Source: JABDGC01 sp964449835 (GTDB lineage Bacteria; Pseudomonadota; Gammaproteobacteria; DSM-16500). Taken from it: a stretch of 27,728 nt of DNA. Below, in pieces: positions 1 to 8,498 of the stretch. The notes beneath the pieces were generated by a model that was not told where the DNA came from, ran no database searches, and worked only from the letters and a program-made list of their open reading frames with translations. The position numbers were made by a program, and so were the translations under genes. The stretch is from NCBI GenBank assembly GCA_964449835.1, contig CAYVBZ010000027.1, positions 1 through 27,728 on the forward strand. The letters are read 5' to 3'. Every line of letters begins with the position of its first letter. The stretch's first letter is position 1.

Positions 1-29
1 GAGGACAGCTATCGCACGCTACCCTAAGC

Positions 30-1085
30 TTATACTGCTTCTGCTATTTCACCCGTTTCTTCGTCAACTGCGGGCTCTTGCGGTGCGCCGTTGTTTTGGG
101 AGAGCAGCTTTTGACGGATTTTGAGTTCAATTTCCTTCGCCATTTCAGGATGTCCCTTCAGGAAGATGCGGACGTTTTCCTTTCCTTGGCCGATGCGTTG
201 GTTTTTGTAGCTGAACCAAGCGCCGGATTTATCCACGAAGCCATGTAGGACGCCCAGGTGAATGATCTCACTTTCACGGGAGATGCCTTCGTTGTAAAGG
301 ATATCGAATTCAGCTTGCCGGAAGGGAGGGGCCACTTTATTTTTGACCACTTTGACCCGGGTTTCGCTGCCAATAATTTGCTCTCCATCCTTGACAGCGC
401 CGGTGCGGCGGATATCCAGACGGACTGAGGCATAAAACTTAAGGGCATTTCCACCGGTGGTGGTTTCCGGATTACCGAACATAACACCAATTTTCATACG
501 AATTTGGTTAATGAAGACAACCAAGGTATTGGAACGCTTAATATTAGCGGTAAGTTTACGCAAGGCTTGAGACATGAGTCGCGCTTGCAGGCCCATGTGC
601 TGATCGCCCATTTCGCCTTCAATTTCCGCTTTGGGGGTGAGGGCTGCGACCGAGTCGATAATGACGACATCGACGGCGCTGGAACGGACCAGCATATCTG
701 CGATTTCCAGGGCTTGTTCTCCCGTATCAGGTTGGGAGATGAGAAGGTCGTCGACTTGAACGCCAAGACGTTTGGCATAGGCGGGGTCCAGCGCATGCTC
801 CGCGTCGATGAAGGCGGCAACGCCGCCCTGTTTTTGACATTCCGCAATGACTTGTAGTGTTAGGGTTGTTTTGCCGGAGGATTCTGGCCCGTAAATTTCG
901 ACGATACGTCCTTTGGGCAGACCGCCAATACCTAGGGCAAGGTCCAGAGAAAGAGAGCCGGTCGAAATGGTGTCAATGTCGCGGACGACTTCCGCATCGC
1001 CTAAGCGCATGACCGTGCCCTTGCCAAATTGACGCTCAATTTGTGTGAGGGCGGCGGTCAGTGCTTTTTTCTTGTTATCTTCCAT
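30..1085 (-). CDS. recA: RecA recombinase
   Basis: This 351-residue protein is the RecA DNA-strand-exchange ATPase, which forms filaments on single-stranded DNA for homologous recombination and, where a LexA system exists, triggers LexA self-cleavage. Visible features: Walker A GPESSGKT at about residues 66-73, a Walker B stretch VVIIDSVAAL near 140, the DNA-binding loop with NQIRMKIGVMFGNPETTTGG near 193-212, and an acidic C-terminal tail ending EETGEIAEAV. Length is normal for the family. The ATG is preceded by AAGGAA at good spacing. In many gammaproteobacteria recA follows cinA/pncC on the same strand. Here pncC is also on the minus strand upstream, but trpR and a permease on the other strand lie between them. 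A palindrome at 1162-1177 lies 77-92 bp upstream of the start. Identification is certain; regulation is inferred. Confidence 0.99.
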   Translation of the reverse strand: MEDNKKKALTAALTQIERQFGKGTVMRLGDAEVVRDIDTISTGSLSLDLALGIGGLPKGRIVEIYGPESSGKTTLTLQVIAECQKQGGVAAFIDAEHALDPAYAKRLGVQVDDLLISQPDTGEQALEIADMLVRSSAVDVVIIDSVAALTPKAEIEGEMGDQHMGLQARLMSQALRKLTANIKRSNTLVVFINQIRMKIGVMFGNPETTTGGNALKFYASVRLDIRRTGAVKDGEQIIGSETRVKVVKNKVAPPFRQAEFDILYNEGISRESEIIHLGVLHGFVDKSGAWFSYKNQRIGQGKENVRIFLKGHPEMAKEIELKIRQKLLSQNNGAPQEPAVDEETGEIAEAV

Positions 1086-1161
1086 TGCTGTGTTCCTTGT
1101 ATAAAGTTGGTGAAGACGAAGAAGTTCTAAATTTTAACAGGGGTGTTTGGGGCTACGTTTC

Positions 1162-1177
1162 TTGTTCATTAGAACAA
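1162..1177. promoter_or_regulatory. Palindrome TTGTTC-N4-GAACAA upstream of recA
   Basis: A perfect inverted repeat with 6-bp arms and a 4-bp spacer lies in the recA/trpR divergent region. It fits TGT-N8-ACA, the geometry of gammaproteobacterial LexA sites (CTGT-N8-ACAG), but the centre is not the usual alternating AT run. A related palindrome occurs at 18388-18403, at a similar distance upstream of the DUF3592-like gene. It could be a LexA-type operator for recA. No lexA gene is in the window, so this is inference. Confidence 0.4.
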
Positions 1178-1223
1178 AAAATTGGGGGGGCGGCAATAGG
1201 CGTTATTCTTGAAGCTTTGAGGG

Positions 1224-1258
1224 TAGACTTTCTCCCTGTACTCGCGTATCATTACAGG
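1224..1258 (+). promoter_or_regulatory. Candidate trpR promoter with overlapping inverted repeat
   Basis: A -35-like TAGACT (1224-1229) and a -10-like TATCAT (1247-1252) are separated by 17 bp. The -10 box lies between the perfect 6-bp inverted arms CCTGTA (1235-1240) and TACAGG (1253-1258). An inverted repeat around the -10 box is a natural place for a repressor, and TrpR autoregulation is known in other bacteria. The arms do not match the E. coli trp operator, so the regulator is not identified. Confidence 0.4.
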
Positions 1259-1282
1259 AATATCTTCCTTAAAGACCGTTCC

Positions 1283-1570
1283 ATGGAAAAAAAATACCAA
1301 GAAGGTTGGCAATGCTTCCTCGATCTTTGTCTCGAAACAAAAGACCTCAAGCATTTGGCCCCCCTTTTTGATCTGCTCTTGACCGAGGAAGAAAAAGAAA
1401 GCTTGGCCATGCGTTGCATGATTATTAAAGAATTATTGTCACGGGACAAAACCCAAAGACAGATCGCGGTGGATTTAAACGTCAGCATTGCGAAGATAAC
1501 GCGTGGGTCGAACGAATTAAAACGGGTGAAAGCATCTTTTTTGGACTATGTGAAAAAAAAGTTGAAATAA
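1283..1570 (+). CDS. trpR: Trp operon repressor TrpR
   Basis: This 95-residue protein belongs to the TrpR family, tryptophan-binding dimeric repressors of tryptophan biosynthesis and uptake genes. The helix-turn-helix region spans roughly residues 56-80, with TQRQIAVDLNVSIAKITRGSN; the ITRGSN..LK signature is diagnostic. The N-terminus (GWQCFLDLC) resembles, from memory, the short chlamydial TrpR more than the E. coli protein. The reading frame is open back to 1061, but the upstream translation lacks TrpR similarity, and the ATG at 1283 gives normal family length. No strong Shine-Dalgarno precedes it, so the start is the weakest part of the call. The permease gene begins 27 nt after the stop, which suggests a regulator-transporter operon. 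No trp biosynthetic genes are visible. Confidence 0.9.
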   Translation: MEKKYQEGWQCFLDLCLETKDLKHLAPLFDLLLTEEEKESLAMRCMIIKELLSRDKTQRQIAVDLNVSIAKITRGSNELKRVKASFLDYVKKKLK

Positions 1571-1597
1571 CATTAAACAAACGAGAGAGAATGGGGC

Positions 1598-2785
1598 ATG
1601 CGTTTCTTTTCCACCTTGAAATCCAATCAAACACTGGGGGCCACCTTATTGGTGACCAGCTGTTGCATCGGCGCTGGCATGATTGGCCTACCGGTTTTGA
1701 GCGTTTTAGCGGGCTTTATGCCTTCTGCTCTAGCCATGCTTTTTTGCTATTTATTTACCACCGTCACCGGTTTATTGTTGCTAGAAGCCACGCTCTGGTT
1801 TGAAAAAGAGGTCAATTTACTTTCCATCGCGGAATTTGCCTTAGGCAAGGCGGGAAAATGGTCCACCTTGCTGCTTTTTCTCTTCCTCTTTTATTGCATC
1901 TTTGTCGCCTACCTGGATGGCGGCGGCGCGCTTTTTGCCAAAATCATGAGCTTTCTAGCTGCGCGTCCTATTCCGCGAGAAGCGGGTATTGTCATCTGCG
2001 CGCTGCTAGTCGGAACGCTGACGTTTAGAGGAACGCGCGCGCTTGTGGGTTTAAACCGCGGGTTGTTGCTGGGACTGGTCATCACTTATTGTGTCTTGGT
2101 GGCGATAGGTTTCACTCAAATCGAAACCAATAACTTGAAGCATATGGACTGGCAGGCGGGACTGGCCACGGTGCCAGTGCTCTTGATTTGTTTTGGTTAT
2201 CAAAACTTGGTTCCGAGTTTGACTCATTACCTAAAGAGAAATGTGACTGCTTTGCGTTTTGCTATTATTGTCGGCAATTTAATTCCATTTTTTATCTATT
2301 CTTTATGGAACCTTGTGATCTTAGGAATGATGCCGAAGAGCGCCGCTTATCATGCTGAAATGATCACCGAGCTGCTGCAAGGCGGCTCCCATTATTTATC
2401 CGTGCTTTTAATTGTGAATGCTTTTTCATTCTTTGCGCTTTTCAATTCTTTTTTACCAAATGCCTTGAGCTTTGTAGATTTTTTAAAGGATGGCATTCAC
2501 CCTAGAATTCAAGCCCGCCTGGGCGGTCCGCTGCTAGTCTACGGCTTGGTTTTTATTCCACCCTTGATCTGTGCTTTAAGTTATCCGCATTTATTTTTGA
2601 AGGCCCTCAGCTTTGCTGGTGGGTTTATTGATGTGCTTTTATTTGGTGTTTTACCTGCGACAGTCGTGTTAGTGGGGCGTTACGCTAAAAAAATCTCTGG
2701 GCCCTATCAAGTGGCGGGCGGCAGCTTGACCCCGCTTTTGGTTTTGATTTTGGCGGTTGTGATTTTATTTTTGAAGTTGTATTAG
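1598..2785 (+). CDS. Aromatic amino-acid permease (HAAAP family, TyrP/Mtr-like)
   Basis: A 395-residue, highly hydrophobic inner-membrane protein with about eleven membrane-spanning stretches. The N-terminal segment GATLLVTSCCIGAGMIGLP is the typical first helix of hydroxy/aromatic amino-acid permeases (TyrP, Mtr, TnaB), which import tyrosine or tryptophan with protons. GAGMIGLP matches the unwound substrate-site helix of this family. The start is supported by GAGAGA about 10 nt upstream. The position just after trpR suggests tryptophan as a regulated substrate, but the sequence does not separate tryptophan from tyrosine specificity, so no gene symbol is given. It ends 17 nt from the convergent pncC gene with no clear terminator between. 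Confidence 0.9.
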   Translation: MRFFSTLKSNQTLGATLLVTSCCIGAGMIGLPVLSVLAGFMPSALAMLFCYLFTTVTGLLLLEATLWFEKEVNLLSIAEFALGKAGKWSTLLLFLFLFYCIFVAYLDGGGALFAKIMSFLAARPIPREAGIVICALLVGTLTFRGTRALVGLNRGLLLGLVITYCVLVAIGFTQIETNNLKHMDWQAGLATVPVLLICFGYQNLVPSLTHYLKRNVTALRFAIIVGNLIPFFIYSLWNLVILGMMPKSAAYHAEMITELLQGGSHYLSVLLIVNAFSFFALFNSFLPNALSFVDFLKDGIHPRIQARLGGPLLVYGLVFIPPLICALSYPHLFLKALSFAGGFIDVLLFGVLPATVVLVGRYAKKISGPYQVAGGSLTPLLVLILAVVILFLKLY

Positions 2786-2802
2786 TAGGGCCCCTTCCTT
2801 CC

Positions 2803-3288
2803 CTAATTCTGCTCGAGAACGCCCTGAAGAAGCTTCAAAGCCATTTCAATTGCCTGTTCACGTATAGCCTCACGCCCCCCCGAAAACAAGCTCATTTTAG
2901 CCTGCGTCTTGCCGCCCACTCCCTTCCATGCAAACCACACTGTCCCCACGGGTTTCTCCACTGTCCCGCCCGCAGGCCCTGCAATACCTGTAATCGCGAT
3001 ACTTAGCTGAGCAGAACTATTGCCCAAAGCACCTTCCGCCATCTCTCGTGCCGTAGCCTCACTCACCGCACCAAATTTTTCCAGCGTGGAGACACGGACC
3101 CCTAAAAGCGCATGCTTAGACGCATTGCTATAAGTGACCAACCCCCGCTCAAACCAATCTGAACTCCCCGCAACCGAAGTCAACCAGTATGCGAGGCCTC
3201 CCCCTGTGCAAGATTCCGCTGTAACCAGCTTCCACCGGCGTTTTTTAAGCGCAATGCCAAGCGCATTTACCGCTTGCGTGATAGACAT
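2803..3288 (-). CDS. pncC: Nicotinamide-nucleotide amidohydrolase (CinA C-terminal domain)
   Basis: A 161-residue stand-alone CinA C-terminal domain. PncC deamidates nicotinamide mononucleotide to nicotinate mononucleotide, recycling the NMN released by DNA ligase. Motifs seen: TAESCTGG near residues 23-30, the TYSNASKHALLGV segment, GAVSEATAREMA, and ITGIAGPAGGTVEKPVGTV. The length fits the short form, without the N-terminal COG1058 domain. AAGG lies about 7 nt before the ATG. The gene is divergent from mutS with a 35-bp gap. In many gammaproteobacteria it lies directly upstream of recA; here trpR and a permease come between. The family assignment is clear. Confidence 0.95.
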   Translation of the reverse strand: MSITQAVNALGIALKKRRWKLVTAESCTGGGLAYWLTSVAGSSDWFERGLVTYSNASKHALLGVRVSTLEKFGAVSEATAREMAEGALGNSSAQLSIAITGIAGPAGGTVEKPVGTVWFAWKGVGGKTQAKMSLFSGGREAIREQAIEMALKLLQGVLEQN

Positions 3289-3323
3289 AGGAAACCTTAT
3301 GGTATAAAAGTCTTAAAAACATT

Positions 3324-5963
3324 ATGAATGACATGAAATCCAATATGCAAACGCAATTCGCCCTGGAAGTACAAACAAAGGACAAGCCCTCAGCCGCAAT
3401 GGAAACGGCGCAACATACCCCCATGATGCAGCAATATTTGCGGATTAAGGCTGAATATCCACAGCTTTTATTGTTTTATCGCATGGGCGATTTCTATGAG
3501 CTTTTTTTTGAGGACGCAAAGCAAGCTGCGGCGAAACTGGACATTACTTTGACTGCACGGGGCCAATCCGCGGGCAAGCCCATTCCCATGGCCGGCGTCC
3601 CCTTTCACTCCGCCGATTCCTATATCGCAAAGCTTTTGCGTCAGGGACTCTCGGTCGCAATCTGCGAACAAATTGGCGACCCTAAGACAGCCCAAGGCCC
3701 CGTGGAGCGCAAGGTCGTTCGCATTTTGACCCCAGGTACCGTGAGTGACGCGGCTTTTCTTGAAGAGCATCAGGATAATTTATTGCTGGCTTTACATGAG
3801 GTGCAAGAGCAGGGGGAACGTCATTTTGGTTTAGCCTACTTGGACATGAGTGGGGGGCGTTTTCATCTTTTGGAAGTAAAGGGCGAGGAAGCCTTGCTCT
3901 CGGAATTGGAGCGTTTGAAGCCCGCGGAAATTTTAATTTCCGAAAGTTGGGGCCCTTCGGCCCTTCAGCAGTTGAAGGCCTCTATTTGTCGGCGGCCACC
4001 CTGGGAATTTGAATATGAAAGCGCGCTGCGCTTATTGACGCAGCAAATGCAGACGCATGATTTAAGCGGCTTCGGCTGTTTGGGTTTACCGGTTGCGCTG
4101 TCTGCGGCGGGTTGTTTGTTGCAATATGCGAAAGAAACCCAGCGCGCCGCTATGCCTCATTTTCGATCAATCCGGGTGGATGCGCGCGATGAAAGTTTGA
4201 TTTTAGACTCAGCAACGCGACGCAACCTGGAATTGACCACCAATGTTTCCGGTGGTGAAGAAAATACCTTAAGCGCCATTTTAGATCAGACACAAACGGC
4301 CATGGGCAGCCGCTTATTGAAGCGTTGGTTAAACCGGCCCATTCGTAGCCAAGCTGAACTCCGTAGACGTCAGGATGCGGTCCAAATTTTTAAAACCAAC
4401 TCTCATTATCTTCCTTTTCAAAAAAGCTTAGGCGGCATTGCGGACTTGGAGCGGATCGCTGCCCGGATAGCACTTAAGACTGCGCGGCCCCGTGATTTGG
4501 CTCAATTGCGCGACACACTCGCGCTTTTACCGGACCTCAAGGCAGGTCTTGCGGTCTGTTCCGCGCCTTTGATTGATGATTTAGCAAAAGCGATCGGTGA
4601 TTTTTCAGTGTTAGAGGCCTTATTGCAAAAAGCCGTGGTAGAACAACCTCCCATGACGATTCGCGATGGCGGGGTCATTGCAGAGGGCCATGACGCCGAG
4701 CTGGATGAGTTACTGATGCTCAGTGAAAATGCCGGCGATTTTTTATTGCAGCTGGAGGCGCGGGAAAAGGAGCGCACTCAGCTTTCTACTTTAAAAGTGG
4801 GCTATAACCGCGTACATGGCTATTATATTGAAATTAGCCGCGCACAGGCGGAGCTTGCGCCCGCTGATTATATCCGCCGTCAAACCTTAAAAAACGCCGA
4901 GCGTTTTATTACGCCGGAATTGAAAACCTTTGAAGATAAAGCCTTAAGCAGCCGAGAGAAAGCACTGGCCCGGGAAAAGTTTTTGTATGAAGCTTTGCTG
5001 GAGTCCTGCTTGGCCTATCTCCCTCTTTTGCAAGCCGCAGCGGCTGCCATTGCCGAACTGGATGTATTGAGTAACTTCGCTGAACGTGCCGATCAATTAA
5101 AATGGTGCCGTCCTGAATTAAGCATGCAACCGGGCATTAGTCTGCAGGCCAGCCGTCATCCCGTTGTGGAAGCAGTTTCGGAGCAACCCTTTGTGCACAA
5201 TGATGTTCACCTGGACCGCTCGCAAAGCATGCTGATGATTACAGGCCCCAATATGGGCGGCAAATCCACTTATATGCGGCAGATCGCGCTGATTGTGCTC
5301 TTGGCGCATATTGGCTCCTTCGTCCCTGTTGATGCGGCGCAAATTGGGCCCATTGACCGCATTTTCACACGCATCGGCGCGGCGGACGATTTAGCGAGCG
5401 GCCGCTCGACCTTCATGGTGGAAATGACCGAGATGGCCAATATTCTGCATAATGCCACGGAACAAAGCCTCATTTTGATGGATGAAATCGGCAGAGGAAC
5501 AAGCACCCTTGATGGTCTTTCTCTCGCTTGGTCTTGCGCCGAATATTTGGCGCAAACTGTTCGGGCCTTTTGTTTGTTCGCGACGCATTATTTTGAATTA
5601 ATTGTTTTGGCAGAAGAAGTGGCCGTTATCCGCAATGTGCATTTTGACGCGACCGAACACGGCGACAAAATTGTTTTTATGCATGCGGTGCAAGAGGGGC
5701 CTGCAAACCGTAGTTACGGCATTCAAGTGGCACAACTTGCCGGCGTGCCTGCAACAGTCATTCAGAGGGCCAAAGAAAAACTGCGGGTTTTTGAGCAGGA
5801 AAAAGCGATGGCATCCCCGCCCGTGTTTCAGGCAGAGAAATTGGACCCTCGACCTTCCCATCCGGTACTTGAATTGCTTTCGGACCTGAATCCAGACCAA
5901 TTGTCGCCGCGGGAAGCTTTGGAGTGGATCTACAAACTGAGAAAGTTAATAAAAAATGTTTAA
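3324..5963 (+). CDS. mutS: DNA mismatch repair protein MutS
   Basis: MutS is the sliding-clamp ATPase that recognises mismatches and recruits MutL, also encoded in this window. The mismatch-reading motif GDFYEL places Phe57 and Glu59 in the conserved F-x-E. Walker A GPNMGGKS is at residues 641-648, DEIGRGTSTLDG at 720-731, followed by ATHYFEL. The C-terminus ends PREALEWIYKLRKLIKNV, as in full-length MutS. With the first ATG the protein has 879 residues. No good Shine-Dalgarno precedes 3324, and an alternative ATG at 3399 (METAQHTPMMQQ) would align better with the E. coli N-terminus. A TATAAA at 3303-3308 is a possible -10. The stop overlaps the convergent rluB stop. Confidence 0.98.
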   Translation: MNDMKSNMQTQFALEVQTKDKPSAAMETAQHTPMMQQYLRIKAEYPQLLLFYRMGDFYELFFEDAKQAAAKLDITLTARGQSAGKPIPMAGVPFHSADSYIAKLLRQGLSVAICEQIGDPKTAQGPVERKVVRILTPGTVSDAAFLEEHQDNLLLALHEVQEQGERHFGLAYLDMSGGRFHLLEVKGEEALLSELERLKPAEILISESWGPSALQQLKASICRRPPWEFEYESALRLLTQQMQTHDLSGFGCLGLPVALSAAGCLLQYAKETQRAAMPHFRSIRVDARDESLILDSATRRNLELTTNVSGGEENTLSAILDQTQTAMGSRLLKRWLNRPIRSQAELRRRQDAVQIFKTNSHYLPFQKSLGGIADLERIAARIALKTARPRDLAQLRDTLALLPDLKAGLAVCSAPLIDDLAKAIGDFSVLEALLQKAVVEQPPMTIRDGGVIAEGHDAELDELLMLSENAGDFLLQLEAREKERTQLSTLKVGYNRVHGYYIEISRAQAELAPADYIRRQTLKNAERFITPELKTFEDKALSSREKALAREKFLYEALLESCLAYLPLLQAAAAAIAELDVLSNFAERADQLKWCRPELSMQPGISLQASRHPVVEAVSEQPFVHNDVHLDRSQSMLMITGPNMGGKSTYMRQIALIVLLAHIGSFVPVDAAQIGPIDRIFTRIGAADDLASGRSTFMVEMTEMANILHNATEQSLILMDEIGRGTSTLDGLSLAWSCAEYLAQTVRAFCLFATHYFELIVLAEEVAVIRNVHFDATEHGDKIVFMHAVQEGPANRSYGIQVAQLAGVPATVIQRAKEKLRVFEQEKAMASPPVFQAEKLDPRPSHPVLELLSDLNPDQLSPREALEWIYKLRKLIKNV

Positions 5964-6718
5964 CTTGAGCTATCATCACCCGTAACTGGATTGAGCTGGC
6001 TGAGAAGCTTTTGTACCTCTTCCGGCTCTAATTCCTGCCACTGGCCGCGGTGCAAACTCCGCGGTAAATTGAGCGGCCCAAAACGAACGCGCATTAAGCG
6101 GCTGATTTGGACTTGCTGGGATTCCCACAGCCTTCGGACTAAGCGATTGCGTCCTTCTTTGACGATTACAGTAAACCAGCGGTTGCTGCCGTCACCGCCG
6201 GCTTCGGTGATTTTTTCAAAATGGGCCATACCATCTTCCAGCTTCACGCCGCGGCGGAGTTTCTGAAGAGTTTGCGGCGTCACAATGCCGTGGACCCGAA
6301 CGGCGTATTCGCGTTCTAGGCCTGCACGCGGATGCATGAGTTGATTGGCTAGTTCGCCATTGTTGGTAAAGAGAATTAAACCCTGGGTATTAATATCTAA
6401 GCGCCCAACAGCGATCCAGCGGCTATTGCGAAGCAAGGGCAAATGAGAAAAAACAGTCGGTCGTTTTTCAGGGTCCGAGCGGGTACAAATTTCACCTTCG
6501 GGTTTGTTATAGAGCAGAACACGTGTTTTTTTAGAAAGACTTTTGACTAATTTAATGGGACGGCCATCAATGTAAACAGCGGCTTCGGTACTCATGCGGT
6601 CGCCGATTTTTGCGGTTTCACCGTTCACGGAGATGCGGCCTGCGCGAATCCAATCTTCAATTTGACGACGGGACCCCAAGCCGGCATTGGCAAGGACTTT
6701 TTGAATTTTTTCTTGCAT
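5960..6718 (-). CDS. rluB: 23S rRNA pseudouridine synthase RluB (RsuA family)
   Basis: A 252-residue pseudouridine synthase of the RluB/RsuA family, expected to convert a uridine in 23S rRNA helix 89-90 (U2605 in E. coli). An N-terminal S4 RNA-binding domain covers about residues 1-60 (VLANAGLGSRRQIEDWI..GRISVNG). The catalytic motif GRLDINTQGL places the essential aspartate at residue 108. EGRNRLVRRLW is the family C-terminal motif. It is the last gene of the queA-scpB-rluB operon; its ATG is 2 nt after the scpB stop. Its stop overlaps the mutS stop through a shared TTAA. scpB-rluB adjacency is conserved in proteobacteria and supports RluB over the paralogues RluE, RluF and RsuA. Confidence 0.93.
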   Translation of the reverse strand: MQEKIQKVLANAGLGSRRQIEDWIRAGRISVNGETAKIGDRMSTEAAVYIDGRPIKLVKSLSKKTRVLLYNKPEGEICTRSDPEKRPTVFSHLPLLRNSRWIAVGRLDINTQGLILFTNNGELANQLMHPRAGLEREYAVRVHGIVTPQTLQKLRRGVKLEDGMAHFEKITEAGGDGSNRWFTVIVKEGRNRLVRRLWESQQVQISRLMRVRFGPLNLPRSLHRGQWQELEPEEVQKLLSQLNPVTGDDSSS

Positions 6719-6720
6719 GG

Positions 6721-7410
6721 TTAGTTGGCTGCTATGAGTTCTTCGTCTGGAAGTGCGGTGATTTCGGCTTGTTCCGCTTCGTTTTGTTCTAAGGCCGGCT
6801 CTTCTGGGGTGCTTGCTTCGGCGTGCATGCTATTATCAAAGGCCAATTGCACAGGCAAGACCTCTTCTAGAGAAACTATATTTTGTGCTTCTGCTAAAGA
6901 AGGCAGTTCCCGCAAGCTTTTTAAATTAAAATAGTCTAAAAAAGTTTTGGTGGTGCCATAAATCGCGGGTTTTCCTGGGACTTCTTTGACGCCGACTTGT
7001 CGTATCCATTCCCGTTCTAGCAAAGTCTTAAAAATAGAAGAGCTGACACTGACGCCGCGAATATCTTCGATTTCGGCGCGGGTGACCGGCTGACGGTAGG
7101 CAATGATAGAGAGTGTCTCGAGAAAAGCACGGGAATAGCGCGGGGGACGTTCTTCCCAGAGCTTGGATAACCAAGGGCTTAAGTTCAGTCTTGCTTGGAA
7201 TTGGAAGCCGCTGGCCACTTCATTTAACTGAATGCCGCGGTCGCTGTAGCGTTGTTCGAGAGCTTCTAGCCCTGCGCGAATTTCTTGCGTGGTGGGTGCT
7301 TCCTGCTCCGGAAAAATTTTTTGCAACTGGGAAATAGAAAGAGGCTGGCCCGCTACCATGAGGGCGGCTTCGAGGACCTGTTCTAGCTGTTCAGAATTCA
7401 TTGTGCTCAT
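6721..7410 (-). CDS. scpB: Segregation and condensation protein B
   Basis: ScpB is the winged-helix (kite) dimer of the SMC/MukBEF-like condensin and works with ScpA and SMC in chromosome segregation. In the 229-residue protein, the N-terminal EQVLEAALMVAGQPLSISQLQ and the central segment around LSIIAYRQPVTRAEIEDIRGVS are typical; the latter belongs to the second winged helix. The C-terminal ~40 residues are acidic and low in complexity. A second in-frame ATG lies three codons in; neither start has a strong Shine-Dalgarno, so coupling to queA 11 nt upstream is likely. The usual partner scpA is not adjacent but lies at 14666-15481 on the other strand. Confidence 0.95.
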   Translation of the reverse strand: MSTMNSEQLEQVLEAALMVAGQPLSISQLQKIFPEQEAPTTQEIRAGLEALEQRYSDRGIQLNEVASGFQFQARLNLSPWLSKLWEERPPRYSRAFLETLSIIAYRQPVTRAEIEDIRGVSVSSSIFKTLLEREWIRQVGVKEVPGKPAIYGTTKTFLDYFNLKSLRELPSLAEAQNIVSLEEVLPVQLAFDNSMHAEASTPEEPALEQNEAEQAEITALPDEELIAAN

Positions 7411-7421
7411 GGTTACTTATA

Positions 7422-8456
7422 CTAGCAAAAGCGGCGGGAGTTGGCTACCAACATAGCATCGCCGTAGCTATAAAAACGGTATTTTTCATTGACGGCTTCT
7501 TGGTAGGCCCGCAGGATATTTTCCTGTCCGCCCAGGGCGCAAACCAGCATAAGCAGGGTGGATTCCGGCAGGTGAAAATTGGTCAAAAGCAAGTCGACGC
7601 AGCGAAAATCATAGCCTGGATAAATAAAAAGGCTGGTATCTCCCGCATAAGGCCGCAGTTCTCCGCTTTGGCTTGCAGTTTCCAGACTGCGTGCCGTGGT
7701 GGTGCCGATCGCGATAATCCGGCCGCCCGCGTCGCGGGTGCGCTTCACTTTTTCACAGAGTGCTTCCCCAATTTCAACATATTCAGGGTGCATGTGATGT
7801 TCCAGAATGTTAGTTGTGCGGACGGGTAAAAAAGTGCCGGCGCCTACATGGAGGGTGAGAAAAGCGGATTGGATGCCCTTGGCGTGAATTTGATCAAAAA
7901 GAGGCTGGTCAAAATGGAGGCCGGCGGTTGGCGCGGCAACTGAGCCTTTATCTTTTGCATAAATGGTTTGGTAGCGTTCTTTGTCTGTTTCTTCTGCTCC
8001 GCGATGTAGATAAGGCGGCAAAGGGATTTCGCCCAGCCGTTCAATCCAACTTAAGACGGGCCCTTCGGAATCACATTGTAAAATAAAAAGATTTTGTTGG
8101 CGTCCCAGCACGCGAAAGCGAAGGGTTTCCCCAAAATGTAAATAACTGTCCAGTGCGGGAGACTTACTGGCGCGCAAATGGGCCAAGATTTGTTTGTCAT
8201 CCAGAATGCGCTCGACCAGTATTTCCACCTTGCCGCCGGTTTCTTTTTGGCCTTTTAAACGGGCTGGGATGACTTTGCTGTTGTTGAAAACGAGTAAATC
8301 TTTGTCTGAAAGGAGTTCGAGTAAGTCGGTGAACTGGCGGTGTTTGAGTTCGCCTTGCGGCCCTACTTGTAAGAGGCGGCTTGCGCTGCGCTTTTCTAGG
8401 GGGTAGCGTGCGATGAGTTCAGGTGGAAGATGGAAATGAAAATCGGATAAATGCAT
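7422..8456 (-). CDS. queA: S-adenosylmethionine:tRNA ribosyltransferase-isomerase QueA
   Basis: QueA transfers and isomerises the ribose of S-adenosylmethionine onto preQ1-tRNA to make epoxyqueuosine at the wobble base. The 344-residue form starting MHLSDFHFHLPPELIARYP matches the E. coli N-terminus and length. A longer open frame exists up to 8597, but its extra 47 residues have no QueA similarity and would cross a terminator-like hairpin, so the ATG at 8454-8456 was chosen. Motifs: DLLVFNNSKVIPARL, VAAPTAGLHFD, TLHVGAGTFLPVR, LLTNFHLPESTLLMLV and EKYRFYSYGDAML. No good Shine-Dalgarno is visible. It is the first gene of the queA-scpB-rluB operon and divergent from ispB. Confidence 0.96.
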   Translation of the reverse strand: MHLSDFHFHLPPELIARYPLEKRSASRLLQVGPQGELKHRQFTDLLELLSDKDLLVFNNSKVIPARLKGQKETGGKVEILVERILDDKQILAHLRASKSPALDSYLHFGETLRFRVLGRQQNLFILQCDSEGPVLSWIERLGEIPLPPYLHRGAEETDKERYQTIYAKDKGSVAAPTAGLHFDQPLFDQIHAKGIQSAFLTLHVGAGTFLPVRTTNILEHHMHPEYVEIGEALCEKVKRTRDAGGRIIAIGTTTARSLETASQSGELRPYAGDTSLFIYPGYDFRCVDLLLTNFHLPESTLLMLVCALGGQENILRAYQEAVNEKYRFYSYGDAMLVANSRRFC

Positions 8457-8498
8457 TAGGTTGATTGGCTTGGTTTCATGGGAGTGGCATCTTAGCGT

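Noticed and set aside
504..857. A 117-codon plus-strand frame opposite recA
   Set aside because: Its translation mirrors the antisense of recA codons and has no recognisable domain or ribosome binding site.
1061..1282. An N-terminal extension of TrpR by 74 residues
   Set aside because: It overlaps the 5' end of recA and the recA/trpR control region and lacks family similarity.
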